Notes: a model not told the origin generated them from the sequence alone. Positions 27,341 to 36,125 are shown, counted from the first letter of the stretch. The stretch: 64,000 nt of DNA from Jeongeupia sp. HS-3 (GCF_015140455.1 NZ_AP024094.1:2914001-2978000), one strand, 5' to 3'. Program-made: numbers and translations.

Positions 27341-28648
27341 CTAATGCAGTTTCAGCGTCGGCCGCGCGGCCTTCTTCAGCTTGTCGCCTGCCCACAGCAG
27401 CATCGCCATCGGCCAGCCGTGAATCGCCGCCTGATGCATCCGGTACAGCGACACGTACATCATCTTGGCGCTGCGGCCCTCGACGTGATAATCGCGCTTG
27501 GGGCCGACGATGGCGGCGAGGCTGCCGACGGCGCGGTACTTGCCCAGCGACACCAGCATGCCCTGCGGTTTGAACACGAACGGTTCCGGCATCTCGCCGC
27601 GATTGAGCGCAACCAGCGCATCGGCAAGCCATTCGGCTTCCTGCCGGGCCGCCTGGGCGGTGGCCGAGAGTGTTTTGCCGCTGTCGCCATCGGGCGCCGC
27701 GGCGCAATCGCCGATGACGCGAATGGCCGGATCATCGATACAGCGCAGCGCGGCATCGACGATGATCTGGTTGGCGCGATTGACCTGCAAACCTAGCGTC
27801 GCCAGCCAGTTCGGCGCCTTGACCCCGGCGGCCCAGATCCGCAGCGCCGCGTCGACCCGGCGGCCATCGGCAAGCGCAAAACCACGCTCGTCGGCCGAGG
27901 CGACGCGCACGCCGGCCACCACGTCGATATGCCGCTTGGCCAGTTCCTCGGTCGCGTACAGACTCATCGCCTCGGGCGCGCCGGCCAGGATGCGGTTGGC
28001 GCCTTCGATGATGTAGATCTGCAGTTGTTCGGGACGGAACTGCGCACCGTAGGCGTGCAGCTCGGTCACGGTGTGGTGGATTTCCGCCGCCAGCTCGACC
28101 CCGGTGGCGCCGCCGCCGACGATGCCGATGCGCAGCTCGCTGGCCGGATCGTCGCCGCTGGTGACCGAGAACGCTGCGGACAGAATGCGTTTGCGCAGCC
28201 GCTCGGCATCGTCCTGGGTATTGAGGAACAGGCAGTGTTCGGCGACCCCGGGCGTGCCGAAGTCGTTGGGTACCGCGCCGACGGCGATCACCAGCGTGTC
28301 GTAGGCCAGCTCGCGCGCCGCGGCGATCTGGTGGCCGTATTCGTCGACGACCGGTGAAATCCGGATCAGCTTGCGTTCGCGATCAAGCCCGTCCATCCAG
28401 CCGTATTCAAACTCGTAGCCGTGGTGGTGGGCGTGGGCGAAGTAGTTGACCTCATCCTCGCCGGTATTCAGCGCGCCGGTCGCGACCTCGTGCAGCAGCG
28501 GTTTCCAGATATGCGTCGGCGAGCCGTCGACGAGGATGATCTTCGCGCGCCTGCCGCGGCCGAGCCGCTTGCCCAGCCGGGTGGCCAGCTCCAGCCCGCC
28601 GGCACCACCGCCGACGATCACAATGCGCTGCGTGTTCGGGTCGATCAT
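27341..28648 (-). CDS. ndh: Type II NADH:quinone oxidoreductase (NDH-2)
   Basis: Single-subunit, non-proton-pumping NADH dehydrogenase feeding the quinone pool at the inner membrane. It is 435 residues with two Rossmann folds: FAD loop RIVIVGGGAGGLELATRLG near the N-terminus and NADH loop IGIVGGGATGVELAAEIHH near 170. The second FAD block is IRVIGDCAAAPDGD, and the quinone-site region AQAARQEAEWLADAL follows. The C-terminal amphipathic helix (MLLWAGDKLKKAARPTLKLH) fits membrane attachment. The ATG at 28648 has GGAGAG upstream. Confidence 0.92.
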   Translation of the reverse strand: MIDPNTQRIVIVGGGAGGLELATRLGKRLGRGRRAKIILVDGSPTHIWKPLLHEVATGALNTGEDEVNYFAHAHHHGYEFEYGWMDGLDRERKLIRISPVVDEYGHQIAAARELAYDTLVIAVGAVPNDFGTPGVAEHCLFLNTQDDAERLRKRILSAAFSVTSGDDPASELRIGIVGGGATGVELAAEIHHTVTELHAYGAQFRPEQLQIYIIEGANRILAGAPEAMSLYATEELAKRHIDVVAGVRVASADERGFALADGRRVDAALRIWAAGVKAPNWLATLGLQVNRANQIIVDAALRCIDDPAIRVIGDCAAAPDGDSGKTLSATAQAARQEAEWLADALVALNRGEMPEPFVFKPQGMLVSLGKYRAVGSLAAIVGPKRDYHVEGRSAKMMYVSLYRMHQAAIHGWPMAMLLWAGDKLKKAARPTLKLH

Positions 28649-28749
28649 ATGCACGCTCTCCAGAATGACAGCTGGCCGCGCAGGATCACGCGGCGAGGGA
28701 TGGCTTCATCCTAACGGTGCCAGCGGATGTAGGCCATGCAAGCGTGACT

Positions 28750-29745
28750 TCATGCCGTCGGGGTATCGGAGTGATCCGTCCGCTCGGCATAGCGCTTGGC
28801 GATGATCGAGCAGACGAAAAGCTGGATCTGGTGATAGAACATGATGGGCAGCACGATCAGCCCCAGCGCCGGGTGCGCGCCGAAGATCAGCTTGGCCATC
28901 GGGATGCCGGCGGCAAGGCTCTTTTTCGAGCCGCAGAACACCGCGGTGATTTCGTCTTCGACGCTGAAACCGGCCCGGCGTGCGGCAAAACGCGTCAGAT
29001 ACAAGGCGACGAACAGCACCACGCTGACGATGGCGGCCACGAACAGCAGCATGCCGACGCTGTAGTTCGACCAGATGTGCGCCATCGCCGAATCGCAGAA
29101 CGAGTTGTAGACGATGAGCACGATCACGCCGCGGTCGACGTAATTGACCAGTTGCCGGTGCTTGAGCAGCAGTTCCTTCAGCAGCGGGCGCAGCAGCTGG
29201 CCGGCCACAAACGGCAGGAAGAGCTGGATCGCAATCGAGCGCAACTGCTCGAGCAGCGAGAGGCCATGGCCGCTGTGCTGGAATAGCAGGCCGACCAGCA
29301 GCGGCGTGATCATCATCCCCAAGAGGCTGGATAGCGTGGCGTTGAACACCGCGCCGGCGACATTGCCGCGCGCCATCGATGTCATCGCCACCGACGACGA
29401 CACCGTCGACGGCAACGCGCACAGGTAGAACACCCCGAGCAGCAGCGCCGCCGGCAACCAGCTCGAGAGGCCGAAATACAGCGCCAGCCCGATCAGCGGA
29501 AAAATCACGAAGGTGCTGGTCGTCACCAGCAGGTGCAGCCGCCAGTTGGCGGCGCCGGCCTTGAGCCGCTCGGGCGCGAGCGAGGCGCCGTTGAGGAAGA
29601 ACACCACGCTGATGCCGATCGCGGTGATCCAGTCCATCTGCAGCACGCCGCCGCTGGCGCCGAGCGCCGGGGCGAGGTTGGCAACGACGATGGCGAGGAT
29701 CAGCGAGAGCAAAAAGCCGTCGAAGAGTTTACGCAGGCTGGACAT
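28750..29745 (-). CDS. Bile acid:sodium symporter-family transporter (BASS, YfeH-like)
   Basis: A 331-residue inner-membrane protein with about ten helices. FFLNGASLAPERLKAG and LPSTVSSSVAMTSMARGNVAGAVFNA carry the two sodium-binding crossing regions of the BASS/SBF-like fold, and FCGSKKSLAAGIPMAKLIF is typical of the YfeH-type branch. The ATG at 29745 has GAAGGAAA just upstream. The substrate of this branch is unknown. It is transcribed away from the thiamine operon and shares the AT-rich region near 29805-29850 as a promoter zone. Confidence 0.87.
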   Translation of the reverse strand: MSSLRKLFDGFLLSLILAIVVANLAPALGASGGVLQMDWITAIGISVVFFLNGASLAPERLKAGAANWRLHLLVTTSTFVIFPLIGLALYFGLSSWLPAALLLGVFYLCALPSTVSSSVAMTSMARGNVAGAVFNATLSSLLGMMITPLLVGLLFQHSGHGLSLLEQLRSIAIQLFLPFVAGQLLRPLLKELLLKHRQLVNYVDRGVIVLIVYNSFCDSAMAHIWSNYSVGMLLFVAAIVSVVLFVALYLTRFAARRAGFSVEDEITAVFCGSKKSLAAGIPMAKLIFGAHPALGLIVLPIMFYHQIQLFVCSIIAKRYAERTDHSDTPTA

Positions 29746-29917
29746 CGGTTTTCCTTCGGGTTCGTGATGCAAGGCTCGTTCGAGTGGCCATTGTGGCCGA
29801 CGGCCTTATTTTGTCACAGTAGTAATAATTGTTGATGCAATCATTCTGGCCGCCGGCATCGAAGCCTTGTTTTACGTCATTGACCGCGCCGCATCCAGCG
29901 CCGGACAATCAAGCCTT

Positions 29918-30004
29918 GACTCGGGGCGCCGCCCGGGGCGCTTTGCGCAGGCGGCTGAGAGGAACCCGCACACCTGATCTGGATCATGCCAGCGTAGGGA
30001 AGTC
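29918..30004 (+). ncRNA. TPP (thiamine pyrophosphate) riboswitch
   Basis: The conserved core blocks are present in order: TCGGGGCGCC, GGCTGAGA, ACCTGATCTGGAT and GCCAGCGTAGGGAAGT. The ends GACT (29918-29921) and AGTC (30001-30004) can close helix P1. It precedes thiM-thiE-thiD, so thiamine pyrophosphate should switch off this salvage and synthesis operon. Confidence 0.95.
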
Positions 30005-30017
30005 GTATGGCTTCCCT
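29996..30017 (+). promoter_or_regulatory. Candidate expression-platform hairpin of the TPP riboswitch
   Basis: AGGGAAG (29996-30002) can pair perfectly with CTTCCCT (30011-30017). The left arm is also the 3' edge of the riboswitch and overlaps its P1 strand, so the two foldings exclude each other. Confidence 0.5.
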
Positions 30018-30036
30018 CGCCTGTCCGGGAGCCCAT

Positions 30037-30861
30037 ATGTCTATCAGATCGTCTATCAGACCGTCCGCAAAGCCCATTCCGCTCGCCATTGTCGCCGCCG
30101 AACTCGCCCGTGTACGCGCGGCCGCGCCGCTGACGCACTGCCTGACCAACGAAGTCGTGCAAGGCATCACCGCCAACGTACTCCTCGCGCTGGGCACCAG
30201 CCCGGCGATGATCGTGGCCGAAGAAGAAGTCACCGCCTTTGCCGGCATCGCCGGCGCGGTGCTGATCAATGTCGGTACGCTGTATCCCGAACGCTTTGCC
30301 GCGATGCACCGCGCCGCACAGGCCGCACAGGCCGCCGGCACGCCGTGGGTGCTCGATCCGGTTGCCGTCGGCGTGCTCGATTACCGCACCGGCGCGGCGC
30401 GCGAGCTGCTGGCGCTGAAGCCGACGGCGATCCGTGGCAACGCGTCGGAAATCCTCGCGCTCGCCGGGTTCATTGGCGCCGGCAAGGGCGTCGACAGCAC
30501 CGCCAGCGCCTATGCGGCGGTTGAGGCGGCCGAACAGCTGGCGCGCGATACCGGCGCCATCGTCGCCGTCACCGGCGAAACCGATTACATCACCGATGGC
30601 GAAAAAACCTGGGCCGTGCCTTGGGGCGATCCGCTGATGACGCGCGTGGTCGGCACCGGTTGCGCGCTGTCGGCGGTGGTTGCGGCGTTTTGCGCCGGCG
30701 CGGACAACAAGCTCGACGCCGTCGCGGCGGCCTGCGCGGTGATGGCGATCTGCGGCGAATGCGCGATGGATGTGGCGCATGGCCCGGGCTCGTTCACGCC
30801 GGCCTTTCTCGATGCGCTGTATCTGATCCAGCCCGAACAACTGTTGCCCCCAGCTGAGTGA
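30037..30861 (+). CDS. thiM: Hydroxyethylthiazole kinase
   Basis: Phosphorylates the thiazole moiety of thiamine in the salvage branch. It is 274 residues of ribokinase-like fold. THCLTNEVVQGITANVLLALG near the N-terminus is the thiazole-site block; WVLDPVAVG and the ATP/catalytic block TRVVGTGCALSAVVAAF (with the GTGC motif) follow. The ATG at 30037 has GGGAG 5 bases upstream and gives a normal N-terminus. An ATG at 30007 lies in the loop of the riboswitch hairpin, behind a GGGAAG, and cannot be excluded. It is first in thiMED, followed 7 bases later by thiE. Confidence 0.93.
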   Translation: MSIRSSIRPSAKPIPLAIVAAELARVRAAAPLTHCLTNEVVQGITANVLLALGTSPAMIVAEEEVTAFAGIAGAVLINVGTLYPERFAAMHRAAQAAQAAGTPWVLDPVAVGVLDYRTGAARELLALKPTAIRGNASEILALAGFIGAGKGVDSTASAYAAVEAAEQLARDTGAIVAVTGETDYITDGEKTWAVPWGDPLMTRVVGTGCALSAVVAAFCAGADNKLDAVAAACAVMAICGECAMDVAHGPGSFTPAFLDALYLIQPEQLLPPAE

Positions 30862-30868
30862 GCACCGC

Positions 30869-31507
30869 ATGAACACCATCGATCTTTCGCTCTACCTCGT
30901 GCTCGATCCCGACCTCTGTGGCGGTATAGCCGGCATGGTCAGCACTGCAGTGATCGCGGCGCAAAACGGCGCCACCGTGGTGCAACTGCGCGCGCCGCAG
31001 TGGAAAAAACGCCAGTGGTTCGACGCCGCGGTGGCGCTGAAGGCAGCGCTGGCGCCGACCGGCGCGAAGCTGATCATCAACGATCACATCGACATCGCGC
31101 TGGCCATCGATGCCGACGGCGTCCACGTCGGCCAGGCCGACCTGCCGGTGGCCGAAGTGCGCCGGCTCGTCGGGCCCGGCAAGATCGTCGGCCTGTCGAC
31201 CAGCAATGCCGCGCAGCTCGCCGCCGTGCCGCTGGCGCTGATCGATTACATCGGCGTCGGCCCGGCCTACCCGACCGGCACCAAGCAGGATGCATCGGCG
31301 GTGATCGGCGTCGCCGAGTTTGCCGCGCTGATGCAGGCGAAGCGCTGCCCGGCGGTCGCGATCGGTGGCATCGGTCTCGGCCGCGCCGCGCCGCTGATCT
31401 CCGCCGGTGCCGACGGCGTCGCCGTGGTGTCGGCGATCTGCGGCCAGCCCGACGTGGCGCTGGCGACGCGGGCATTGTTCAACGAAATCACGGAGGCCCG
31501 CGCATGA
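30869..31507 (+). CDS. thiE: Thiamine-phosphate synthase
   Basis: Joins hydroxymethylpyrimidine diphosphate and thiazole phosphate into thiamine phosphate. It is 212 residues with the TIM barrel blocks VVQLRAPQW, LIINDHIDIALAIDADGVHVGQADLPV, YIGVGPAYPTGTKQDAS and AIGGIGLGRAAPLISAGADGVAVVSAI. The usual QLR(D/E)K reads QLRAPQWKK here, a small departure in the first phosphate loop. The stop codon overlaps the thiD start by four bases (ATGA). Confidence 0.93.
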   Translation: MNTIDLSLYLVLDPDLCGGIAGMVSTAVIAAQNGATVVQLRAPQWKKRQWFDAAVALKAALAPTGAKLIINDHIDIALAIDADGVHVGQADLPVAEVRRLVGPGKIVGLSTSNAAQLAAVPLALIDYIGVGPAYPTGTKQDASAVIGVAEFAALMQAKRCPAVAIGGIGLGRAAPLISAGADGVAVVSAICGQPDVALATRALFNEITEARA

Positions 31508-32304
31508 GCCAGGTCCACGCACTGACGATCGCCGGCTCGGATTCGGGCGGCGGCGCCGGTATTCAGGCCGACCTGAAAACCTTCTCGGCGCTCGGCGCCT
31601 ACGGCATGAGCGTGCTGACTGCGCTGACCGCGCAAAGCACCCAGGGCGTGTTCGCCGTGCACCCGGTGCCGCCGGATTTCGTCGCCGCACAGCTCGATGC
31701 CGTGCTTGCCGACATCCGCGTCGACGCCGCCAAGCTCGGCATGCTCGCCAATGCCGACATCGTCCATGCGGTCGCCGACGGCCTGCGCCGGCATGCGATA
31801 CCGAATGTCGTGCTCGACACGGTGATGATCGCCAAGGGCGGCCACCCGCTGCTGGCACTGGACGCGGTCGAGGCGATCCGCACGCAGCTGCTGCCGCTGG
31901 CCGAACTGATCACGCCCAACCTGCCCGAAGCCGCGGCGCTGCTCGATTGCGATGTCGCGCTGGACGAAGCCGAGATGCGCCGGCAGGGCCGGGCGCTGCT
32001 GGAAGCGGGGGCGAAGGCGGTGCTGATGAAGGGGGGGCATTTGGAAGGAGAAATCTGCCCGGATTGGCTGATCACCCGCGACGGCGAACACCGCTTCGCC
32101 GACGCGCGCATCCGGACCAAGAACACTCACGGCACCGGTTGCACCTTGTCGGCGGCACTCGCGGCCTTGCGACCGCGCCACGCCGACTGGGTTACGACGG
32201 TAGCCGCCGCGCGCACCTATCTGCGCGCGGCGATCAAAGAGGCCGATGCCTTGCAGATCGGCAAGGGGATCGGCCCGGTTCACCATTTTCATGCCTGGTG
32301 GTAA
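31504..32304 (+). CDS. thiD: Hydroxymethylpyrimidine/phosphomethylpyrimidine kinase
   Basis: Performs two successive phosphorylations of the pyrimidine half of thiamine. It is 266 residues of ribokinase-like fold: ALTIAGSDSGGGAGIQADLKTFSALGAYG at the start, VMIAKGG, LITPNLPEAAALL, and the anion-hole block KNTHGTGCTLSAALAA near 205. The start ATG overlaps the thiE stop. A run of seven G at 32031-32037 encodes Lys-Gly-Gly and leaves the frame intact. It is last in the thiamine operon; no clear terminator was found after it. Confidence 0.94.
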   Translation: MSQVHALTIAGSDSGGGAGIQADLKTFSALGAYGMSVLTALTAQSTQGVFAVHPVPPDFVAAQLDAVLADIRVDAAKLGMLANADIVHAVADGLRRHAIPNVVLDTVMIAKGGHPLLALDAVEAIRTQLLPLAELITPNLPEAAALLDCDVALDEAEMRRQGRALLEAGAKAVLMKGGHLEGEICPDWLITRDGEHRFADARIRTKNTHGTGCTLSAALAALRPRHADWVTTVAAARTYLRAAIKEADALQIGKGIGPVHHFHAWW

Positions 32305-32633
32305 TGGCAGAGCCGCGTAGCCGCTTTTGCTACCGCTAGGCCTGCGCTGACACCGAGCCGGACGGGTAGTGCATTGCGTAACGTGGCGCTGAGCCGTTTT
32401 GTTTCCTCGCGGCCGCATCCGGAGCCGCCGTCAGCTTGCGGTAGCTCGCGTTCAGCGCCTTGTCGTGCTGCATGTACCACTGACCGTTTTTTCACGGTCG
32501 AGTGGCAGCCGGCGCGGGTCGCAGGCACTGGATACGGCGCTGCAAAAGGGGAGGGCGGCAATGGGCACGAGGACTGTATTCAATCGGGTCCGGTCTATTC
32601 GGACTGCAAGCCGCCAACTGGCGGTGCGACGGG
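32305..32633. other. Intergenic stretch between thiD and the IS481 copy
   Basis: No intact gene. On the minus strand a fragment translating as YMQHDKALNASYRKLTA (about 32395-32460) recalls the conserved segment of LprI-type lysozyme-inhibitor domains. A signal-peptide-like stretch lies upstream in another frame. This could be a badly decayed gene, but the match is short and uncertain. Confidence 0.3.
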
Positions 32634-32634
32634 G

Positions 32635-33608
32635 CTAAGTGTCCAGTCCCGGACGATTCACCACGCGCTTAACAAATAAATCCGGCCGTCGCTGCTGCCA
32701 ATCTTTCATCGCCTGCAGCGGCGTTCGGTGTTGCAAGGCCAGTTGCGGTAAGTGCTGGTTGTACAGCCACACATAGCGCTGCAACGTCTGCGCCAAATCC
32801 TCGCCAGACTCAAAGCGATGCGTCGCCAGTACCTCGCTGATCCGGCCGTTGAAACGCTCAACCATGCCGTTGGTTTGCGGATGGCGCGGTTTGGTCAGCC
32901 GGTGCTCAATCTGCAGCGCTGTGCACAGCCGATCAAACTCATGCTCGCCGCTGGCGGTCTTGGTTTTATTGAACAAGCGATCGGTGAACTCACTGCCGTT
33001 GTCGGTCAACAGGATCTGCAATTTAAACGGGATGGCTTTGGCCAAGGCGGCCAGGAATGCCTTCGCGCTTGCAGCGGTCTTGTTGGGCTTGATCTGCACG
33101 AACACCCAGCGGGTGGCGCGGTCGATGGCGACGAATAGATAGCGGCGGGTGGTTTCGTCCGGCATTTGCGGCAGGTATTTGACGTCGACATGGACAAAGC
33201 CAGGGTCGTAATCCTTGAAGGGTTTGCTGTTGCGCGCCCGCTGTGTCGGTTCGAGCGCATGCAGGCTGCCGACGCCGTGGCGGCGCAGGCAGCGATCCAG
33301 TCCGGAGCGGGAGACCGTCGGATGCAGGAACTCGCGGATCACCACCAGCAATCATCCAGCCCCAGCTTAAGGGTTTGGCGCAGTTGTACTGCGACCGCTT
33401 CTTGCGCGGGCGTCAGCGTGGTTTGCAGTCGATGCGCCGTATGAGAACGATCCTGTACGTCCTGGCGTTGGCGCCACTTGCGAATGGTATCCACGGTGAC
33501 GCCGTAGCGACGTGCCAGTTCGGTGTTGGGTATGCTGGTCGGCGCCGCCTGGATTTCGGCGCGAATGGCCGGGGTGGTGCGGGCGCGCTGGTGCAGTTGG
33601 ACGATCAT
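32635..33608 (-). pseudogene. IS481 transposase, frameshifted
   Basis: Two fragments together match the 324-residue transposase of the intact copy: an N-terminal HTH part (33608-33339, 89 codons, ending in an out-of-frame DDCWW) and the catalytic part (from about 33351 down). The cause is loss of one T in GATGATTTGCTGG, which reads GATGATTGCTGG here. The catalytic part keeps the DDE residues in HVDVKYLP, LLTDNGSEFT and NGMVERFNGR. The last codon TAG (32635-32637) lies in the target duplication and not in the element. It is probably inactive unless the frame is corrected. Confidence 0.9.
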
Positions 33609-33709
33609 CGGGCTGACCTCGTCAGGGAAGCTCGCAGCTTAGCAAGCGCATGGCGGGCACAGTGAAGTCGCCAGCTGCGAGGGCTTATATTATCGTCCGG
33701 GATGCGACA
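32640..33709 (-). mobile_element. IS481-family insertion sequence, copy 1 (1070 bp, defective)
   Basis: The ends are imperfect inverted repeats beginning TGTCCAGTCCCGGACGAT (left as written) and TGTCGCATCCCGGACGAT on the opposite strand at the right. It is flanked by a perfect six-base target duplication GCTAAG (32634-32639 and 33710-33715; CTTAGC in element orientation). It is one base shorter than the copy at 62368 because of a one-T deletion that breaks the transposase frame. It is oriented opposite to copy 2. Confidence 0.93.
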
Positions 33710-33791
33710 GCTAAGCGGCTTGTTTTACCGGCTGGAATACCGCTGGATATTTTGGTTTTACGCTGTCGTTTCCGCGTAACAACCCTTATGG

Positions 33792-33811
33792 CTATGGTAT
33801 ACGATCCATAG
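33792..33811. promoter_or_regulatory. Inverted repeat upstream of the GNAT gene
   Basis: CTATGG (33792-33797) and CCATAG (33806-33811) flank 8 bases and end 22 bases before the acetyltransferase ATG. It could be an operator or a short leader hairpin. Confidence 0.3.
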
Positions 33812-33833
33812 GGAGTGGTGTTTCAATGCTGGC

Positions 33834-34361
33834 ATGAATATGCCTCTGCCCAGTATTGAAATGAATACAGTCATCCGCAAATTGAATACCCTGGCCGACA
33901 TCGAGCCATTTTTCCCCATGCTCGGCTATGCCGAATACAGCGAATTTGATTTGCAGAATCCTGCTCATCTGAGCTGGCTGCGACAGAGAATCGACCGGCT
34001 TTTATATTGTGGCGCCCAGTATTTTGCCATTCTGGCCGAAGACAATTCGCCATATGCCATTGCCAGCGTACTGATCGACGAGCGTCCGATCGAGCTGGGT
34101 GGTCACTGGCAAAGCGCCGAACTGATGCAGATGGCCGTTGCTGCCGAGTTAAGAAAGCAGGGGTATGGCTCTCAATTGCTTCAGTACATTTGCGCAGAGA
34201 TGAAAACGCATCGGGTATATAGCCTGAACCTGCATACCTATCCGGCCGATTATGATGTGATCGCATTTTATGGCAAAAACGGCTTCATGCCCTGTGGGCT
34301 GGTGCCCGACCATTACGGCCCGGAGCTGGAAGGCAAGCTGTATTTGCGCAAGGTTTTATAG
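33834..34361 (+). CDS. GNAT-family N-acetyltransferase, substrate unknown
   Basis: A 175-residue acetyltransferase. The fold's core is seen in YFAILAEDNSPYAIASVLIDERPIE (beta strands 2-4), the acetyl-CoA loop ELRKQGYGSQLLQYICAEMK (R/Q-x-x-G-x-G type) near 118, and DVIAFYGKNGFMPCGLVPDHYG at the C-terminus. Base composition is clearly more AT-rich than the surroundings, and it sits beside an insertion sequence, which hints at acquisition. Alternative ATGs at 33840 and 33861 are possible; none has a convincing ribosome site. No operon partner. Confidence 0.78.
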   Translation: MNMPLPSIEMNTVIRKLNTLADIEPFFPMLGYAEYSEFDLQNPAHLSWLRQRIDRLLYCGAQYFAILAEDNSPYAIASVLIDERPIELGGHWQSAELMQMAVAAELRKQGYGSQLLQYICAEMKTHRVYSLNLHTYPADYDVIAFYGKNGFMPCGLVPDHYGPELEGKLYLRKVL

Positions 34362-34530
34362 CCTAACCCATTGGCCTTTGGGGATGAAAGGCAGTTTATT
34401 TGTGGCGATATTGTTGTATGTGGATAACGCTGTCTGCCGACTAGCCAGGAAGGCGGGTGTCATGACCTATGCCATCCACCCTATACGGGAAACTAATCGT
34501 CCTGAATCAATAACTACGGCCAGAACCGAA

Positions 34531-34638
34531 TCAGCGCATAAGGCGGAAGTGCGCGTCCACCGGCTCGATCCATTGAAAACCTGCGTCTGCCATTAATTTG
34601 ACGATCAGAACGGGATGGTCGAGCGATTCGAGCGGCAT
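34531..34638 (-). CDS. Possible 35-residue peptide downstream of hslU
   Basis: A short ORF translating to MPLESLDHPVLIVKLMADAG plus 15 more residues ending FRLMR. It has AGGAA about 7 bases before the ATG and follows hslU on the same strand after two hairpins. The composition is protein-like rather than low complexity. No family is recognised, and a chance ORF is quite possible. Confidence 0.3.
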   Translation of the reverse strand: MPLESLDHPVLIVKLMADAGFQWIEPVDAHFRLMR

Positions 34639-34656
34639 GGTGGGGTTCCTGCGCGC

Positions 34657-34679
34657 CCGGCCCGATGTCATCGGGCCGG
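34657..34679 (-). terminator. Strong hairpin downstream of hslU
   Basis: Perfect 10-base arms CCGGCCCGAT and ATCGGGCCGG around a three-base loop, 44 bases past the hslU stop. It lacks a T tract, so it may protect the 3' end or act with Rho rather than alone. Confidence 0.5.
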
Positions 34680-34722
34680 GGGGCATGGCAAGCCGCCGGT
34701 GCCCATGCACCGGACTTTCCGT

Positions 34723-36054
34723 TTACAGCACGAAGCGCGCCAGATCCTCGTTGCCGGCGACTTCGCCGAGCTTGGCTTCGACCGCGGCGGCGTCCATCAC
34801 TACCTTGCCACTGCGGGCGTCGTAGGAGATTTCTTCCAGCAGCTTTTCCATCACCGTGTACAGCCGGCGGGCGCCGATGTTTTCGGTCGCCTCGTTCACC
34901 TGCCAGGCGATTTCCGACAGCCGGCGCACGCCGTCTGCGGTGAACTCGACCTCGACGCCTTCGGTCGCCAGCAGCGCCTGGTATTGCTTGGTCAGGCAGG
35001 CGTCGGTTTCGGTGAGGATGCGGCTGAAGTCGTCGACCGACAGCGACGTCAGCTCGACCCGGATCGGAAAGCGTCCCTGCAGTTCGGGGATCAGGTCGCT
35101 CGGCTTGGCCAGCGCGAACGCGCCGCTGGCGACAAACAGGATGTGGTCGGTATTGACCATGCCGTACTTGGTGCTCACCGTCGTGCCTTCGACCAGCGGC
35201 AGCAGGTCGCGCTGCACGCCTTGGCGGCTGACTTCGCCGGAGCCGCCTTCGGCCCGGCTGGTGACCTTGTCGATTTCGTCGATGAACACGATGCCGTTCT
35301 GCTCGACCGCCTTCAGTGCCTCGGCCTTGATGTCGTCTTCGTTGACGAGCTTGGCGGCTTCTTCGTCGGTGATCAGCTTGATCGCATCGATGATCTTGAG
35401 CTTCTGCGATTTTTTCTTGTCGCCGAACGCGCCCTTGAACATCTGCGACAGCTGGCCGCTCAGGTCTTCCATGCCCGGCATGCCCGGTGGCGCGAACACA
35501 TTCATTTCCGGCATCGCCTGGGCGACGTCGATGTCGATTTCCTTGTCGTCGAACTTGCCCTCGCGCAGCATCTTGCGGAATTTCTGCCGGGTTTCCTTGC
35601 CCTGTTCGTCGTCGTTGGCGCTGGCGTAGGCCTTGTTCGGCGGCGGCAGCAGTACGTCGAGGATACGTTCCTCGGCGGCGTCTTCGGCGCGGACGCGGTT
35701 CTTCTTGATCGCCAAATCGCGCACCTGTTTGAAGGCGACTTCCATCAGATCGCGGATGATGCTGTCGACGTCCTTGCCGACGTAGCCGACCTCGGTGAAC
35801 TTGGTCGCCTCGACCTTGATGAACGGCGCATCGGCCAGCTTGGCCAGCCGGCGGGCGATCTCGGTCTTGCCGACGCCGGTCGGGCCGATCATGAGGATGT
35901 TCTTCGGGGTGATTTCGTGCCGCAGCGGTTCGGTCACCTGCTGGCGGCGCCAGCGGTTGCGCATCGCGATCGCCACGGCCTTCTTGGCGGCGGACTGGCC
36001 GACGATGTGTTTGTCGAGTTCGTGAACGATTTCCTGCGGGGTCATCTGGCTCAT
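34723..36054 (-). CDS. hslU: ATP-dependent protease ATPase subunit HslU
   Basis: AAA+ unfoldase that feeds substrates to the HslV peptidase. It is 443 residues, identical in length to E. coli HslU. Walker A GPTGVGKT is at 57-64; Walker [12 protein letters not shown] is near 250; the intermediate I-domain (about 110-235) is present with a methionine-rich stretch; the C-terminus [12 protein letters not shown] inserts into HslV in known structures. Usually hslV lies directly upstream; here the upstream neighbour is a divergent permease gene and no hslV is in the window. An ATG four codons later (MTPQEIV) is the alternative start. Confidence 0.96.
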   Translation of the reverse strand: MSQMTPQEIVHELDKHIVGQSAAKKAVAIAMRNRWRRQQVTEPLRHEITPKNILMIGPTGVGKTEIARRLAKLADAPFIKVEATKFTEVGYVGKDVDSIIRDLMEVAFKQVRDLAIKKNRVRAEDAAEERILDVLLPPPNKAYASANDDEQGKETRQKFRKMLREGKFDDKEIDIDVAQAMPEMNVFAPPGMPGMEDLSGQLSQMFKGAFGDKKKSQKLKIIDAIKLITDEEAAKLVNEDDIKAEALKAVEQNGIVFIDEIDKVTSRAEGGSGEVSRQGVQRDLLPLVEGTTVSTKYGMVNTDHILFVASGAFALAKPSDLIPELQGRFPIRVELTSLSVDDFSRILTETDACLTKQYQALLATEGVEVEFTADGVRRLSEIAWQVNEATENIGARRLYTVMEKLLEEISYDARSGKVVMDAAAVEAKLGEVAGNEDLARFVL

Positions 36055-36072
36055 GGTGCGATCCTTGCGGCG

Positions 36073-36125
36073 TCAATCGGGTCGATATCAATCCGGATCA
36101 ATATCAATCCTGGGTGGTATCAATC
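36073..36125. repeat. Four phased TCAATC repeats upstream of hslU
   Basis: TCAATC occurs at 36073, 36088, 36104 and 36120, spaced 15, 16 and 16 bases, with ATATCAATCC shared by the middle two. They lie in the 153-base gap between divergent hslU and the permease gene. They could be a regulator-binding array or a decayed tandem repeat. Confidence 0.5.

Larger units (their letters stand above)
34362..34722. other. Intergenic region between GNAT gene and hslU
   Basis: The left 170 bases hold nothing recognisable. The right part has two hairpins downstream of hslU (34657-34679, a perfect 10-base stem with loop GTC; 34696-34713, a 7-base stem), neither followed by a T tract on the hslU transcript, and one possible short ORF at 34531-34638. 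Confidence 0.4.

Noticed and set aside
32031-32037. Seven-G run inside thiD as a phase-variation tract
   Set aside because: The run is short, the frame is intact, and thiD is a metabolic gene; a chance Lys-Gly-Gly coding stretch is enough.
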